Source: Candidatus Neoflavobacterium equi (GTDB taxonomy: Bacteria > Bacteroidota > Bacteroidia > Flavobacteriales > Flavobacteriaceae). Taken from it: a DNA stretch of 6,341 bases. The stretch spans positions 1-6,341 of the forward strand of contig JAGHSS010000340.1 in the NCBI GenBank assembly GCA_018065745.1, given 5' to 3'. Below, one piece after another: positions 1 to 6,341 of this stretch; position 1 is the stretch's first letter, and each line of letters starts with the position of its first letter. Position numbers and translations under genes: made by a program. Under the pieces are notes generated by a model. It saw nothing but the letters and a program-made list of their open reading frames with translations, did not search any database and was not told the origin of the DNA.

Positions 1-4
1 ACAA

Positions 5-35
5 TTTGCAGTGTAAAAATTTGTTTTTAAATTCA
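5..35 (+). promoter_or_regulatory. Weak candidate Bacteroidetes-type promoter for the bat operon
   Basis: A TTTG at 5-8 is followed after 19 bases by TAAATTCA at 28-35. The known Bacteroidetes sigma-ABfr consensus is a TTTG-type -33 element, about 19 bases, then TAnnTTTG. The spacing fits, but the -7 element matches only four of its six fixed positions, and in DNA this AT-rich such a match can arise by chance. If real, the transcript would start around position 40 and have a very short leader. The true promoter could equally lie left of the window. Confidence 0.2.
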
Positions 36-54
36 CGGCACAAAAAATATAATT

Positions 55-1059
55 ATGGAAGATACCGTACAAACTTTGGATATTAGAGCTATCAATGAAA
101 AGATAGAAAGAGAGAGTGCATTTATTGACTTATTAGTCATGGAAATGAACAAGGTCATCGTGGGTCAAAAACTCATGATTGAACGTTTGTTAATTGGACT
201 TTTGGGTCAAGGTCATATTTTGTTGGAAGGGGTTCCTGGTCTGGCAAAAACTTTAGCAATCAATACCCTTTCACAAGCGGTTCAAGGTAGTTTCAGTAGA
301 ATTCAGTTTACACCAGATTTATTGCCAGCAGATGTTGTTGGTACCATGATATACAATATTAAAGAAAATGACTTCACCATTAAAAAGGGGCCAATTTTCG
401 CAAACTTTGTGTTGGCTGATGAGATCAACCGTGCTCCTGCAAAAGTGCAATCAGCATTGTTGGAAGCCATGCAAGAAAAACAGGTTACCATTGGGGACAC
501 TACGTTTAAATTAGACAAGCCTTTCTTGGTTTTGGCTACTCAAAACCCGGTGGAACAAGAGGGAACTTATCCTTTGCCTGAGGCTCAAGTGGACCGTTTT
601 ATGCTGAAAACAGTTATTGACTATCCAAAATTAGAGGATGAGCGTATGATTATCAGACAAAACCTTGCTGGAGCTTATGAAAAAATTCAACAAATTGTTT
701 CTGTAGACCAAATTTTGCGTGCGCAACAAGCGGTGCGTGAGGTGTATATGGATGAGAAAATTGAAAAATATATTTTGGATATCATCTTCGCTACACGTTA
801 CCCTGAAAAATACAATTTGGCTAGCCTTAAAAATTACATCAGCTTTGGAGCTTCTCCTCGTGGAAGTATCAACTTGGCTACGGCTGCAAAATGTTATGCG
901 TTCATCAAACGTAGAGGTTATGTGATTCCTGAAGATGTGCGTGCTGTAGTTCACGATATCTTGAGACACAGAATCGGTATCTCTTATGAGGCTGAAGCAG
1001 AAAACATTACTTCTGTTGATATTATCAATAAAATTGTAAACGAAATTGAAGTGCCATAA
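55..1059 (+). CDS. moxR: MoxR-family AAA+ ATPase
   Basis: This is a full-length 334-residue MoxR-type AAA+ ATPase, predicted to be cytoplasmic. The Walker A motif GVPGLAKT lies at residues 59-66 and Walker B FVLADE at 118-123, followed by the family-typical NRAP. Sensor 1 is ATQNP at 161-165, the arginine-finger region EAQVDRF is at 176-182, and the sensor 2 arginine is in GASPRG at 265-270. The helical lid occupies roughly 215-330. All ATPase residues are intact, so it should be active. There is no signal peptide or membrane segment. The ATG is the first usable start after an in-frame TAA at 28-30, with an A-rich leader. MoxR proteins are thought to act as chaperone-like ATPases that remodel partners together with vWA-domain proteins, and this one heads an operon coding for three such proteins. 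The family is certain; the substrate is unknown. Confidence 0.96.
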   Translation: MEDTVQTLDIRAINEKIERESAFIDLLVMEMNKVIVGQKLMIERLLIGLLGQGHILLEGVPGLAKTLAINTLSQAVQGSFSRIQFTPDLLPADVVGTMIYNIKENDFTIKKGPIFANFVLADEINRAPAKVQSALLEAMQEKQVTIGDTTFKLDKPFLVLATQNPVEQEGTYPLPEAQVDRFMLKTVIDYPKLEDERMIIRQNLAGAYEKIQQIVSVDQILRAQQAVREVYMDEKIEKYILDIIFATRYPEKYNLASLKNYISFGASPRGSINLATAAKCYAFIKRRGYVIPEDVRAVVHDILRHRIGISYEAEAENITSVDIINKIVNEIEVP

Positions 1060-1106
1060 TAAAATTAATTACACCTGTTGATTGATTTTAATGCTTATGC
1101 TAATTT

Positions 1107-1973
1107 ATGGAGACAAAAGAGTTACTAAAGAAAGTTCGAAAAATTGAGATTAAAACCAGAAGATTGAGTGATCACATCTTTTCTGGTGAATATCACACGT
1201 CTTTTAAAGGGCGTGGTATGACTTTTTCTGAAGTGCGTCAATACCAATATGGGGATGACGTGAGAGCAATTGATTGGAATGTGACCGCAAAATACAACGA
1301 ACCTTATGTCAAGGTTTTTGAGGAAGAGCGTGAACTAACCATGATGCTTATGGTGGACTGTAGTGGCTCTGAAATTTTTGGATCCCGCAACCAACTTAAA
1401 AATGAAATAGTCACGGAGATAGCTGCTACTTTGGCTTTCTCTGCAACTCAAAATAATGACAAGATCGGTTTGATCCTTTTCTCTGATCAAATTGAATTGT
1501 ATATCCCTCCAAAAAAAGGGAAGTATCACGTGTTGCGCATCATCAGAGAACTGATTGAATTCAAGCCTAAAAGTTTGAAAACGGACGTTTCAATGGCGCT
1601 GAAGTTTTTGGCTAGTGTCCAAAAGAAAAAAGCAATCGTCTTTTTGATTTCTGATTTTATGGCTGCTGATTATGAGCACACACTTAAAATTGCCAGTAAA
1701 AAACATGACCTTACCGGAGTGCGTGTCTATGATGCAAGGGAAGAACAAATTCCTAACTTGGGGATGGTGCAAATGCAAGATGCTGAAACAGGTGAGATTC
1801 AATATGTCAACACAAGCTCCAAACAGGTGCGTTTGGCTTATGAAAAACACTACCAAGCACAGGTGAATTATTTTAAAGATACCTTCTCTAAATGTGGTGC
1901 AGGTGCCATCAACACCCGTGTTGATGAAAGTTATGTAAAAAAAATGCTTAATTATTTTAAATCTAGGGCTTAA
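1107..1973 (+). CDS. DUF58 family protein with vWA-like domain
   Basis: This is a 288-residue soluble protein of the DUF58 family, the usual partner encoded next to MoxR. The family signature lies at about residues 40-62, with VRQYQYGDDVRAIDWN at its core. A vWA-like fold follows from about residue 78. Its metal-site (MIDAS) residues appear complete: DCSGS at 84-88 (D84, S86, S88), T159 in the KTD turn, and D183 in ISDF. There is no signal peptide or transmembrane helix, so it should be cytoplasmic beside MoxR, unlike BatA and BatB. The start is well fixed because an in-frame TAA sits at 1101-1103, just upstream of the ATG. The 47-base gap to moxR is the longest in the operon; the next gene starts 4 bases after this stop. 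A role as adaptor or metal-dependent partner of MoxR is inferred from family and context, and the biochemical function is not established. Confidence 0.94.
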   Translation: METKELLKKVRKIEIKTRRLSDHIFSGEYHTSFKGRGMTFSEVRQYQYGDDVRAIDWNVTAKYNEPYVKVFEEERELTMMLMVDCSGSEIFGSRNQLKNEIVTEIAATLAFSATQNNDKIGLILFSDQIELYIPPKKGKYHVLRIIRELIEFKPKSLKTDVSMALKFLASVQKKKAIVFLISDFMAADYEHTLKIASKKHDLTGVRVYDAREEQIPNLGMVQMQDAETGEIQYVNTSSKQVRLAYEKHYQAQVNYFKDTFSKCGAGAINTRVDESYVKKMLNYFKSRA

Positions 1974-1977
1974 TATC

Positions 1978-3579
1978 ATGCGAATTTTATCTGTTATAAT
2001 TTTATCCTTATTTGCATCTTTATCCTTTGCTCAAGAAAAACCAGTAACCACAAAAGTGGACTCTACTGACATCAAAATTGGATCTCAATTCAACTTGATA
2101 CTCTCTGTGAAAGCCAAGCCGAATGCACATGTTGGTTTTCCAGAATTGAAAAGTATTGGAGCATTGGAGGTTTTGGAATCTTATGCTGTTGATACCATCA
2201 AAGAGGATGCACGTTGGGAATACATCAAGAAATATGGTTTGACTCAGTTTGATTCTGGTCGCTATGCCATTCCAAGTATTCCTGTTTTGATTGGAACGAA
2301 TCAATTTTTGACTGACTCAAGTCAAATTGTGGTACATCCTGTGGTAGTGGATACTTTAAAACAAAAGATGTTTGATATCAAACCAGTGGTCAAAGGAGAA
2401 TCTTCCAGTTGGACGTGGTTGTATGTATTGATCGGTCTAGTGGTCTTGGGAGTTTTGGCGTTTTTTGGATATAAATATTGGAAAAAACACAGAGCAGAAA
2501 AGACAGAGGAAGAGGAGTTATTCTATGCAACCCCAATTGAAAAAGCAACTTCAATGTTGGTGAAATTGGAGAAGAAAGCCCTTCTTGAAACGGGTGCTAT
2601 TAAAGAATATTATACAGAACTTACAGATATTACAAAGGCCTATATTGAAGAAACAATACATATTCCAGCCAAAGAAAGTACAACAAGTGAATTGATTGAC
2701 TCTCTAAAAATGGCTTCTAAGGCAAAGAAATTGCCAATCAAACCTGAACTTTTTGCGACACTTGAGCACATTTTAAAAACCGCTGACTTGGTGAAATTTG
2801 CGAAGTCAAAACCTATGGATTTTGAAATTATTGAGGATAGAAGAAATATTGAAGGGGTTTTGGTAGGGCTTGAAAAATCACTACCTGTTGAAATTCTAGA
2901 GGAAGTAAAACCGGAAGAGTTGAAGCAAAAGGCCTTGGAATTGCAATTGAAACAAAAGAGAAAGAAACAGAAGATTTATGGTGGTATAGCCGCAGCATTA
3001 CTTTTAGTCATTGTTTTGGGGATTACCACAGACTTCAATCTTTTTGGAGATTCTTCTAAAGCACTGTTGAAACGTGAGTGGATATCCAGTGAATATGGAA
3101 ACCCTGGGGTAAAAGTATATACTCCTGAAGTTTTGAAGCGTTTGGATGTTATTGATCTTCCACCAGATGCAGTTGCCTTGGTCAAAGAAATGCAAACCTT
3201 TACTTATGGTACTTATTTTGATGATATCTATATCTCAGTGTCTACATTAAAGTACAAAGAACAACAGGAAATCAATTTGGACAATGCTTTGGAAGCATCG
3301 CTTAAATATATTGAATCAAAAGGAGCTCAAGATATTTTAGTTAAGACAGAAGATTTCCAAACGGCAGAAGGGGCACAAGGCCGCAAGTCTTTTGGAACTT
3401 TAAACTTGATAAATTCAGTTACTAAAACATCTAAAAAGATTTATTATGATATGGTGGTCTTCTCTCAAGAAGGAGGACTGCAATCCATTGTGGTGTTTCA
3501 CAAAGAAGGAGATACACCGGGTAGGGAAATTTCTGAAAAAGTGTTGAACTCCATAGAATTTAAAAAAGCGACACCTTAA
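1978..3579 (+). CDS. BatD/DUF4381-like bitopic envelope protein with extra C-terminal domain
   Basis: This 533-residue envelope protein is encoded between the DUF58 gene and batA. Residues 1-18 form a signal peptide with likely signal peptidase I cleavage after SFA, before Gln19. A beta-rich periplasmic region (19-145) ends in a segment with YGLTQFDSGRYAIPSIPV, resembling the last Ig-like unit of BatD proteins. A transmembrane helix (about 146-166) is followed by the basic stretch KKHR. The helical cytoplasmic region (about 180-300) contains KEYYTELTDITKAYIEE and DLVKFAKSKP, a pattern typical of DUF4381 proteins, which sit at this position in many MoxR operons of other phyla. A second helix (about 334-352) is preceded by KRKKQK, and a 180-residue C-terminal domain follows, predicted to be periplasmic. 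Domain assignments come from pattern recognition, not a search. It lacks the length and repeated Ig-like units of canonical BatD, so the name batD is not given. It probably bridges cytoplasmic MoxR/DUF58 and periplasmic BatA/BatB. Confidence 0.85.
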   Translation: MRILSVIILSLFASLSFAQEKPVTTKVDSTDIKIGSQFNLILSVKAKPNAHVGFPELKSIGALEVLESYAVDTIKEDARWEYIKKYGLTQFDSGRYAIPSIPVLIGTNQFLTDSSQIVVHPVVVDTLKQKMFDIKPVVKGESSSWTWLYVLIGLVVLGVLAFFGYKYWKKHRAEKTEEEELFYATPIEKATSMLVKLEKKALLETGAIKEYYTELTDITKAYIEETIHIPAKESTTSELIDSLKMASKAKKLPIKPELFATLEHILKTADLVKFAKSKPMDFEIIEDRRNIEGVLVGLEKSLPVEILEEVKPEELKQKALELQLKQKRKKQKIYGGIAAALLLVIVLGITTDFNLFGDSSKALLKREWISSEYGNPGVKVYTPEVLKRLDVIDLPPDAVALVKEMQTFTYGTYFDDIYISVSTLKYKEQQEINLDNALEASLKYIESKGAQDILVKTEDFQTAEGAQGRKSFGTLNLINSVTKTSKKIYYDMVVFSQEGGLQSIVVFHKEGDTPGREISEKVLNSIEFKKATP

Positions 3580-4580
3580 TGAAAAATATAACCTTTTTAA
3601 ATCCAGAATTTTTTTGGCTATTACTGATCATCCCTGCGATTTTGGGATGGTACTTTTGGAAAAAAAACGACCAACAGGCTACATTAAAAATGAGTTCTTT
3701 GGCTGGTTTCCAATCTTCACCTTCCATTTGGGGGAAGTTAAAACCTGCGTTGATTGTATTGCGTTGCTTAGCATTGGTGTTTTTCATTGTGGCTTTGGCG
3801 CGTCCCCAATCAACAGATGTTTCCAACAAGAGAAGAACGTCTCAGGGAATTGACATTGTTATGGCAATTGACGTTTCTGGTAGTATGCTGGCAAAAGATT
3901 TGAAGCCAAACCGTTTGGAAGCTTTGAAAGGTGTGGCATCACAATTTGTTGGTGAACGTCCAAATGACCGCATCGGTTTGGTGGTTTATGCTGCAGAAGC
4001 CTATACTAAAGCACCGGTGACCAGTGATAAAGCGGTGATTTTAGATGCCATAAAATCCATAAAATACGACAACATCATTCAAGATGGAACGGGTATTGGT
4101 GTGGGATTGGCAACAGCGGTAAACAGATTAAAAGACAGCAAAGCAAAGAGTAAGGTAATTATCTTGCTGACTGACGGGGTGAACAATTCTGGTTTCATAG
4201 ATCCAAGAATGGCCTCAGAGATTGCTAAAGAATATGGTATTAAAGTATATACTATTGGTATTGGAACCAATGGAATGGCAGAATTCCCTTATGCAATTGC
4301 ACCTAATGGTCAGTTTTTATTTAAAATGATGCAGGTGGAAATTGATGAGAAACTGATGCAAGCTATTGCCAAAACTACAGATGGTAAATACTATAGAGCA
4401 ACGTCAAACAAAAGTTTGGAGAAGATCTATGACGAGATTAATCAACTGGAGACATCAGAAATTGAAGAGCAACGCTTTTATAATTATGATGAGAAATTTA
4501 GAACCTTTGCTCTCATCGGACTTCTGATTTTTATCCTAGAATTGATATTAAGAAAAACAATTTTTAGAAGCTTTATCTAA
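3579..4580 (+). CDS. batA: BatA, membrane-anchored vWA-domain protein
   Basis: BatA is a 333-residue inner-membrane protein with two N-terminal helices (about 10-27 and 58-75), a vWA domain (about 90-290) and one C-terminal helix (about 309-325). Basic residues in the loop between helices 1 and 2 (WKK at 27-29) and after helix 3 (LRK) suggest these face the cytoplasm, placing the vWA domain in the periplasm. The metal site (MIDAS) looks intact: DVSGSM at 98-103 gives D98, S100 and S102, DGTGIG supplies T171, and LLTDG supplies D199. The ATG shares one base with the stop of the preceding gene (TAATG), which implies coupled translation. The closest relative in the window is the next gene, with the same layout. 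Bat proteins were named for a Bacteroides aerotolerance phenotype; elsewhere their role is unclear, and an envelope assembly function with MoxR is inferred. Confidence 0.93.
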   Translation: MKNITFLNPEFFWLLLIIPAILGWYFWKKNDQQATLKMSSLAGFQSSPSIWGKLKPALIVLRCLALVFFIVALARPQSTDVSNKRRTSQGIDIVMAIDVSGSMLAKDLKPNRLEALKGVASQFVGERPNDRIGLVVYAAEAYTKAPVTSDKAVILDAIKSIKYDNIIQDGTGIGVGLATAVNRLKDSKAKSKVIILLTDGVNNSGFIDPRMASEIAKEYGIKVYTIGIGTNGMAEFPYAIAPNGQFLFKMMQVEIDEKLMQAIAKTTDGKYYRATSNKSLEKIYDEINQLETSEIEEQRFYNYDEKFRTFALIGLLIFILELILRKTIFRSFI

Positions 4581-4582
4581 TT

Positions 4583-5635
4583 ATGTGGCAACAACTTGAC
4601 CAACCTCAATATTTTTATGTACTCTTGCTGATCCCGGCATTGGTACTGTTATTTTTATGGAATGCTTTTTGGAAAAAACGCAAACAAAAGGAGTTTGCTG
4701 ACGCACCCATCTTGGCACTGTTGAGTCCAGAGAAATCAGTTTTTAAACCATTTTTAAAATTGATTGTAATATCTTTAGGGATTCTTGGGGTAACTTTGGC
4801 TTTGGTGAATCCAAAAATCGGAACCAAAATAGAAACTGTGAAACGTCAAGGAGTGGATATTGTCTTTGCTATTGATGTTTCAAAAAGTATGCTGGCAGAA
4901 GACGTGGCGCCAAACAGATTGGAAAAAGCCAAACAGATTGTCACGCAAGTTATCAATGGTCTTGGAAGTGACCGCATAGGTATTGTGGCCTATGCAGGAA
5001 GCGCATTTCCAGTTTTGCCGATCACTACTGATTACAGTGTGGCCAAAATGTACCTACAAAACATGAATACAGATATGGTATCATCTCAAGGAACAGCCTT
5101 TGATGATGCTATCAAAATATCAAGTGACTTTTTTGATGATCCTGAAACCAGCAAGATGATCATCATGTTGTCTGATGGGGAAGACCACGGTGAAGGGTTT
5201 GAGGAAGTAGTCGCTCAAGCAAAAGAAAGTGGTGTCAAAATTATTACTGTTGGTTTGGGAACTGAAAAAGGGGGACCAATTCCAATCAGATACAATGGAA
5301 CCATACAGTCTTATAAAAAAGATCAAGAAGGGGAAACCGTTCTTACTAAATTAGTGCCAGAAACATTGAAGACTATTGCTGAACAAGGGAATGGAGGATA
5401 TGTGTATGGTGGGGCTACTAAAGACGTAGTTGAGTTTGTGAAAAATGGTCTAGACAACTTAGAGAAGAAAGATTTTGAATCTCAAGAAATAGCTGAATTT
5501 GAATCTCAATTTCAGTGGTTTTTGTTTTTTGGAGTTTTGTTCTTAGTCTTAGATGCCTTTTTATTGGAACGCAAAACCTCATGGGTGACCAAACTTAATT
5601 TATTTAACGAGAAAAAAAATGATAAGAATTCTTAA
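4583..5635 (+). CDS. batB: BatB, membrane-anchored vWA-domain protein
   Basis: BatB is a 350-residue paralogue of BatA that starts 2 bases after the batA stop. Helices lie at about 10-27, 57-75 and 310-326, with the vWA domain between helices 2 and 3. The strongly basic KKRKQK at 31-36 marks the cytoplasmic loop, so the vWA domain should be periplasmic. The metal-site residues are D98, S100 and S102 in DVSKSM, T171 in QGTAFDDA and D198 in MLSDGED. The aspartate falls at the same residue number as in BatA, showing that the N-terminal architecture is collinear. BatB differs in having Lys instead of Gly inside the DxSxS motif, an acidic stretch after the SDG, and a longer hydrophilic C-terminal tail (327-350). 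The last 17 bases overlap the start of batC in another frame. It probably acts with BatA as a heteromeric membrane platform; this is inferred from family and context. Confidence 0.94.
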   Translation: MWQQLDQPQYFYVLLLIPALVLLFLWNAFWKKRKQKEFADAPILALLSPEKSVFKPFLKLIVISLGILGVTLALVNPKIGTKIETVKRQGVDIVFAIDVSKSMLAEDVAPNRLEKAKQIVTQVINGLGSDRIGIVAYAGSAFPVLPITTDYSVAKMYLQNMNTDMVSSQGTAFDDAIKISSDFFDDPETSKMIIMLSDGEDHGEGFEEVVAQAKESGVKIITVGLGTEKGGPIPIRYNGTIQSYKKDQEGETVLTKLVPETLKTIAEQGNGGYVYGGATKDVVEFVKNGLDNLEKKDFESQEIAEFESQFQWFLFFGVLFLVLDAFLLERKTSWVTKLNLFNEKKNDKNS

Positions 5636-6341
5636 ATACATACTTTTACTGACCTCAGTAATTAGTTTTGCTCAGAATAAAGATAAAAATCTCGCTCAAG
5701 GAAATAAAGATTTTTCCAAAGACGCCTATGCAGATGCTGAGGTGAACTATAGAAAATCTCAATATAAAAACCCTTCTGATGCCAAAGCGTCATACAATCT
5801 TGGAAATGCCATTTACAAGCAGAAGCAAGCAAGTGAAGCCAAGTTGTCTTATGCAAAAGCCATACAGATGGCAACCACCAAGTCTGAAAGACATCAAGCC
5901 TTTCACAATATGGGTAATGTGTTGATGACTGAAAAAAATTATCAAGGAGCTGTTGAAGCATATAAAAACGCTTTGAGAAACAACCCACAGGATGAGGAAA
6001 CTCGTTATAATTTTGCCTTGGCGAAACAAAAGTTAAAAGAAAATCCGCCTCCGCCTGATGATAAAAACAAGGATAAGGACAAGGATAAAGACAAAGACAA
6101 GGATCAGGACAAAAAACAAGATCCAAAGCAAGATCAGAAAGAGGACAAACAAGATCAAAAGAAAGATCCTCAAGATCAACCAAAAGACGACAATAAAGAC
6201 AATAAGGGTGATAAAAATGAGGAGAAACAAAATCCTCAAGAATCAAACGCTTCCAAACAACAGATGGAAAATTTATTGGATGCATTGAATAATGAAGAGA
6301 AGAAAATTCAAGATAAGATAAAGGGTAAAGAGGTAAAAGGG
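5619..6341 (+). CDS. batC: BatC, exported TPR protein (3' end outside window)
   Basis: The reading frame is open from this ATG to the window edge (241 codons) with no stop. The ATG is the first start after an in-frame TGA at 5586-5588, and it begins inside batB, overlapping it by 17 bases. Residues 1-18 are a signal peptide (MIRILKYILLLTSVISFA), probably cleaved before Gln19. About three TPR units follow: 24-54, 56-88 and 92-125 (the last contains HNMGNVLMTEKNYQGAVEAYKNAL), plus a capping helix to about 140. A Pro-rich turn (PPPP at 143-146) leads into a Lys/Asp/Gln low-complexity linker to about 208. The final segment, QQMENLLDALNNEEKKIQDK, resembles the conserved C-terminal motif of flavobacterial BatC proteins, so probably only a short tail is missing. 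TPR domains bind peptides or proteins; BatC likely serves as a periplasmic partner of BatA/BatB. The family is confident, the partner is inferred. Confidence 0.9.
   Translation, partial: MIRILKYILLLTSVISFAQNKDKNLAQGNKDFSKDAYADAEVNYRKSQYKNPSDAKASYNLGNAIYKQKQASEAKLSYAKAIQMATTKSERHQAFHNMGNVLMTEKNYQGAVEAYKNALRNNPQDEETRYNFALAKQKLKENPPPPDDKNKDKDKDKDKDKDQDKKQDPKQDQKEDKQDQKKDPQDQPKDDNKDNKGDKNEEKQNPQESNASKQQMENLLDALNNEEKKIQDKIKGKEVKG
6045..6242 (+). repeat. Lys-Asp-rich low-complexity tract in batC with hexanucleotide repeats
   Basis: This part of batC codes for residues 143-208, a hydrophilic linker made almost entirely of Lys, Asp, Gln, Asn, Glu and Pro. Its core at 6069-6104 is six uninterrupted tandem copies of the hexamer AARGAY, encoding six Lys-Asp pairs. 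Degenerate copies with CAR or AAY continue on both sides. Synonymous third-position differences between copies show that the array is not freshly expanded. Because the unit is six bases, gain or loss of copies keeps the reading frame. The stretch is predicted to be disordered and to separate the TPR domain from the conserved C-terminal segment. The skewed composition also creates long open frames on both strands that are not genes. Confidence 0.85.

Noticed and set aside
5..23. Two TTTG motifs (5-8 and 20-23) read as the -33 and -7 elements of one promoter
   Set aside because: They are only 11 bases apart, and the second is preceded by AAAA rather than TAnn, so they do not form a proper pair. 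Only the weaker alternative with the -7 element at 28-35 has correct spacing.
303..969. Minus-strand open frames opposite moxR
   Set aside because: They are shadows of a conserved ATPase gene, with no signal peptide, domain or sensible start context.
1061..1089. Possible hairpin between moxR and the DUF58 gene: AAAATTAAT (1061-1069) against ATTGATTTT (1081-1089)
   Set aside because: The stem is nine pairs, all A-U plus one G-U, with an 11-base loop and no U-run directly after it. It is too weak to be called a terminator, and such pairings are expected in DNA this AT-rich.
1091..1109. Two ATG codons (1091 and 1097) just upstream of the DUF58 start, with a short ATGCT direct repeat
   Set aside because: They are in a different frame from the DUF58 gene, which has an in-frame TAA at 1101-1103. 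They open only a very short frame, with no evidence of a leader peptide.
5662..6285. Long open frame of 207 codons on the minus strand opposite batC
   Set aside because: It lies entirely antisense to a well-supported TPR gene. Its composition (Cys, His, Phe, Tyr, Leu-rich) is what the complement of Lys/Asp-rich codons would give, and it shows no domain pattern.
6033..6288. Highly hydrophobic minus-strand and Lys/Arg/Ile-rich plus-strand frames over the batC linker
   Set aside because: Both are alternative readings of the AARGAY repeat. The apparent membrane protein and basic protein are artefacts of low complexity.

Overview
The window looks like chromosomal DNA from a member of the Bacteroidota, most likely Flavobacteriaceae. 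The DNA is AT-rich. No Shine-Dalgarno sequences precede the genes; the starts have A-rich or AT-rich leaders. Two exported proteins have signal peptides ending Ser-Phe-Ala before a Gln, a pattern common in this phylum. The gene set is the Bacteroidetes aerotolerance (Bat) operon.

All genes lie on the + strand and are tightly packed. After a 54-base leader come a MoxR-family AAA+ ATPase (55-1059), a soluble DUF58 protein with a von Willebrand A (vWA)-like domain (1107-1973), a two-helix envelope protein combining BatD-like and DUF4381-like regions with an extra C-terminal domain (1978-3579), batA (3579-4580), batB (4583-5635) and batC (5619 to the window end, incomplete). Apart from 47 bases between the first two genes, junctions are 4 bases, a 1-base overlap, 2 bases and a 17-base overlap, so one transcript with coupled translation is likely. 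No terminator is seen. The operon probably continues beyond the right edge, where batD and batE usually follow in this phylum.

The predicted topology suggests a machine spanning the inner membrane. MoxR and the DUF58 protein should be cytoplasmic. BatA and BatB each present a vWA domain with intact metal-site residues to the periplasm, held by three membrane helices. BatC is an exported TPR protein. The third gene product has domains on both sides of the membrane and could link the cytoplasmic ATPase to the periplasmic vWA proteins. By analogy with other MoxR-vWA systems the machine may act as a chaperone or assembly factor for envelope or metal-dependent proteins; its real substrate cannot be read from the sequence.

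No mobile element, RNA gene, CRISPR array or sign of recent transfer was found. The least conventional parts are the third gene's architecture and the Lys-Asp hexanucleotide repeat in batC. The system itself is known, although its biochemistry is poorly understood.
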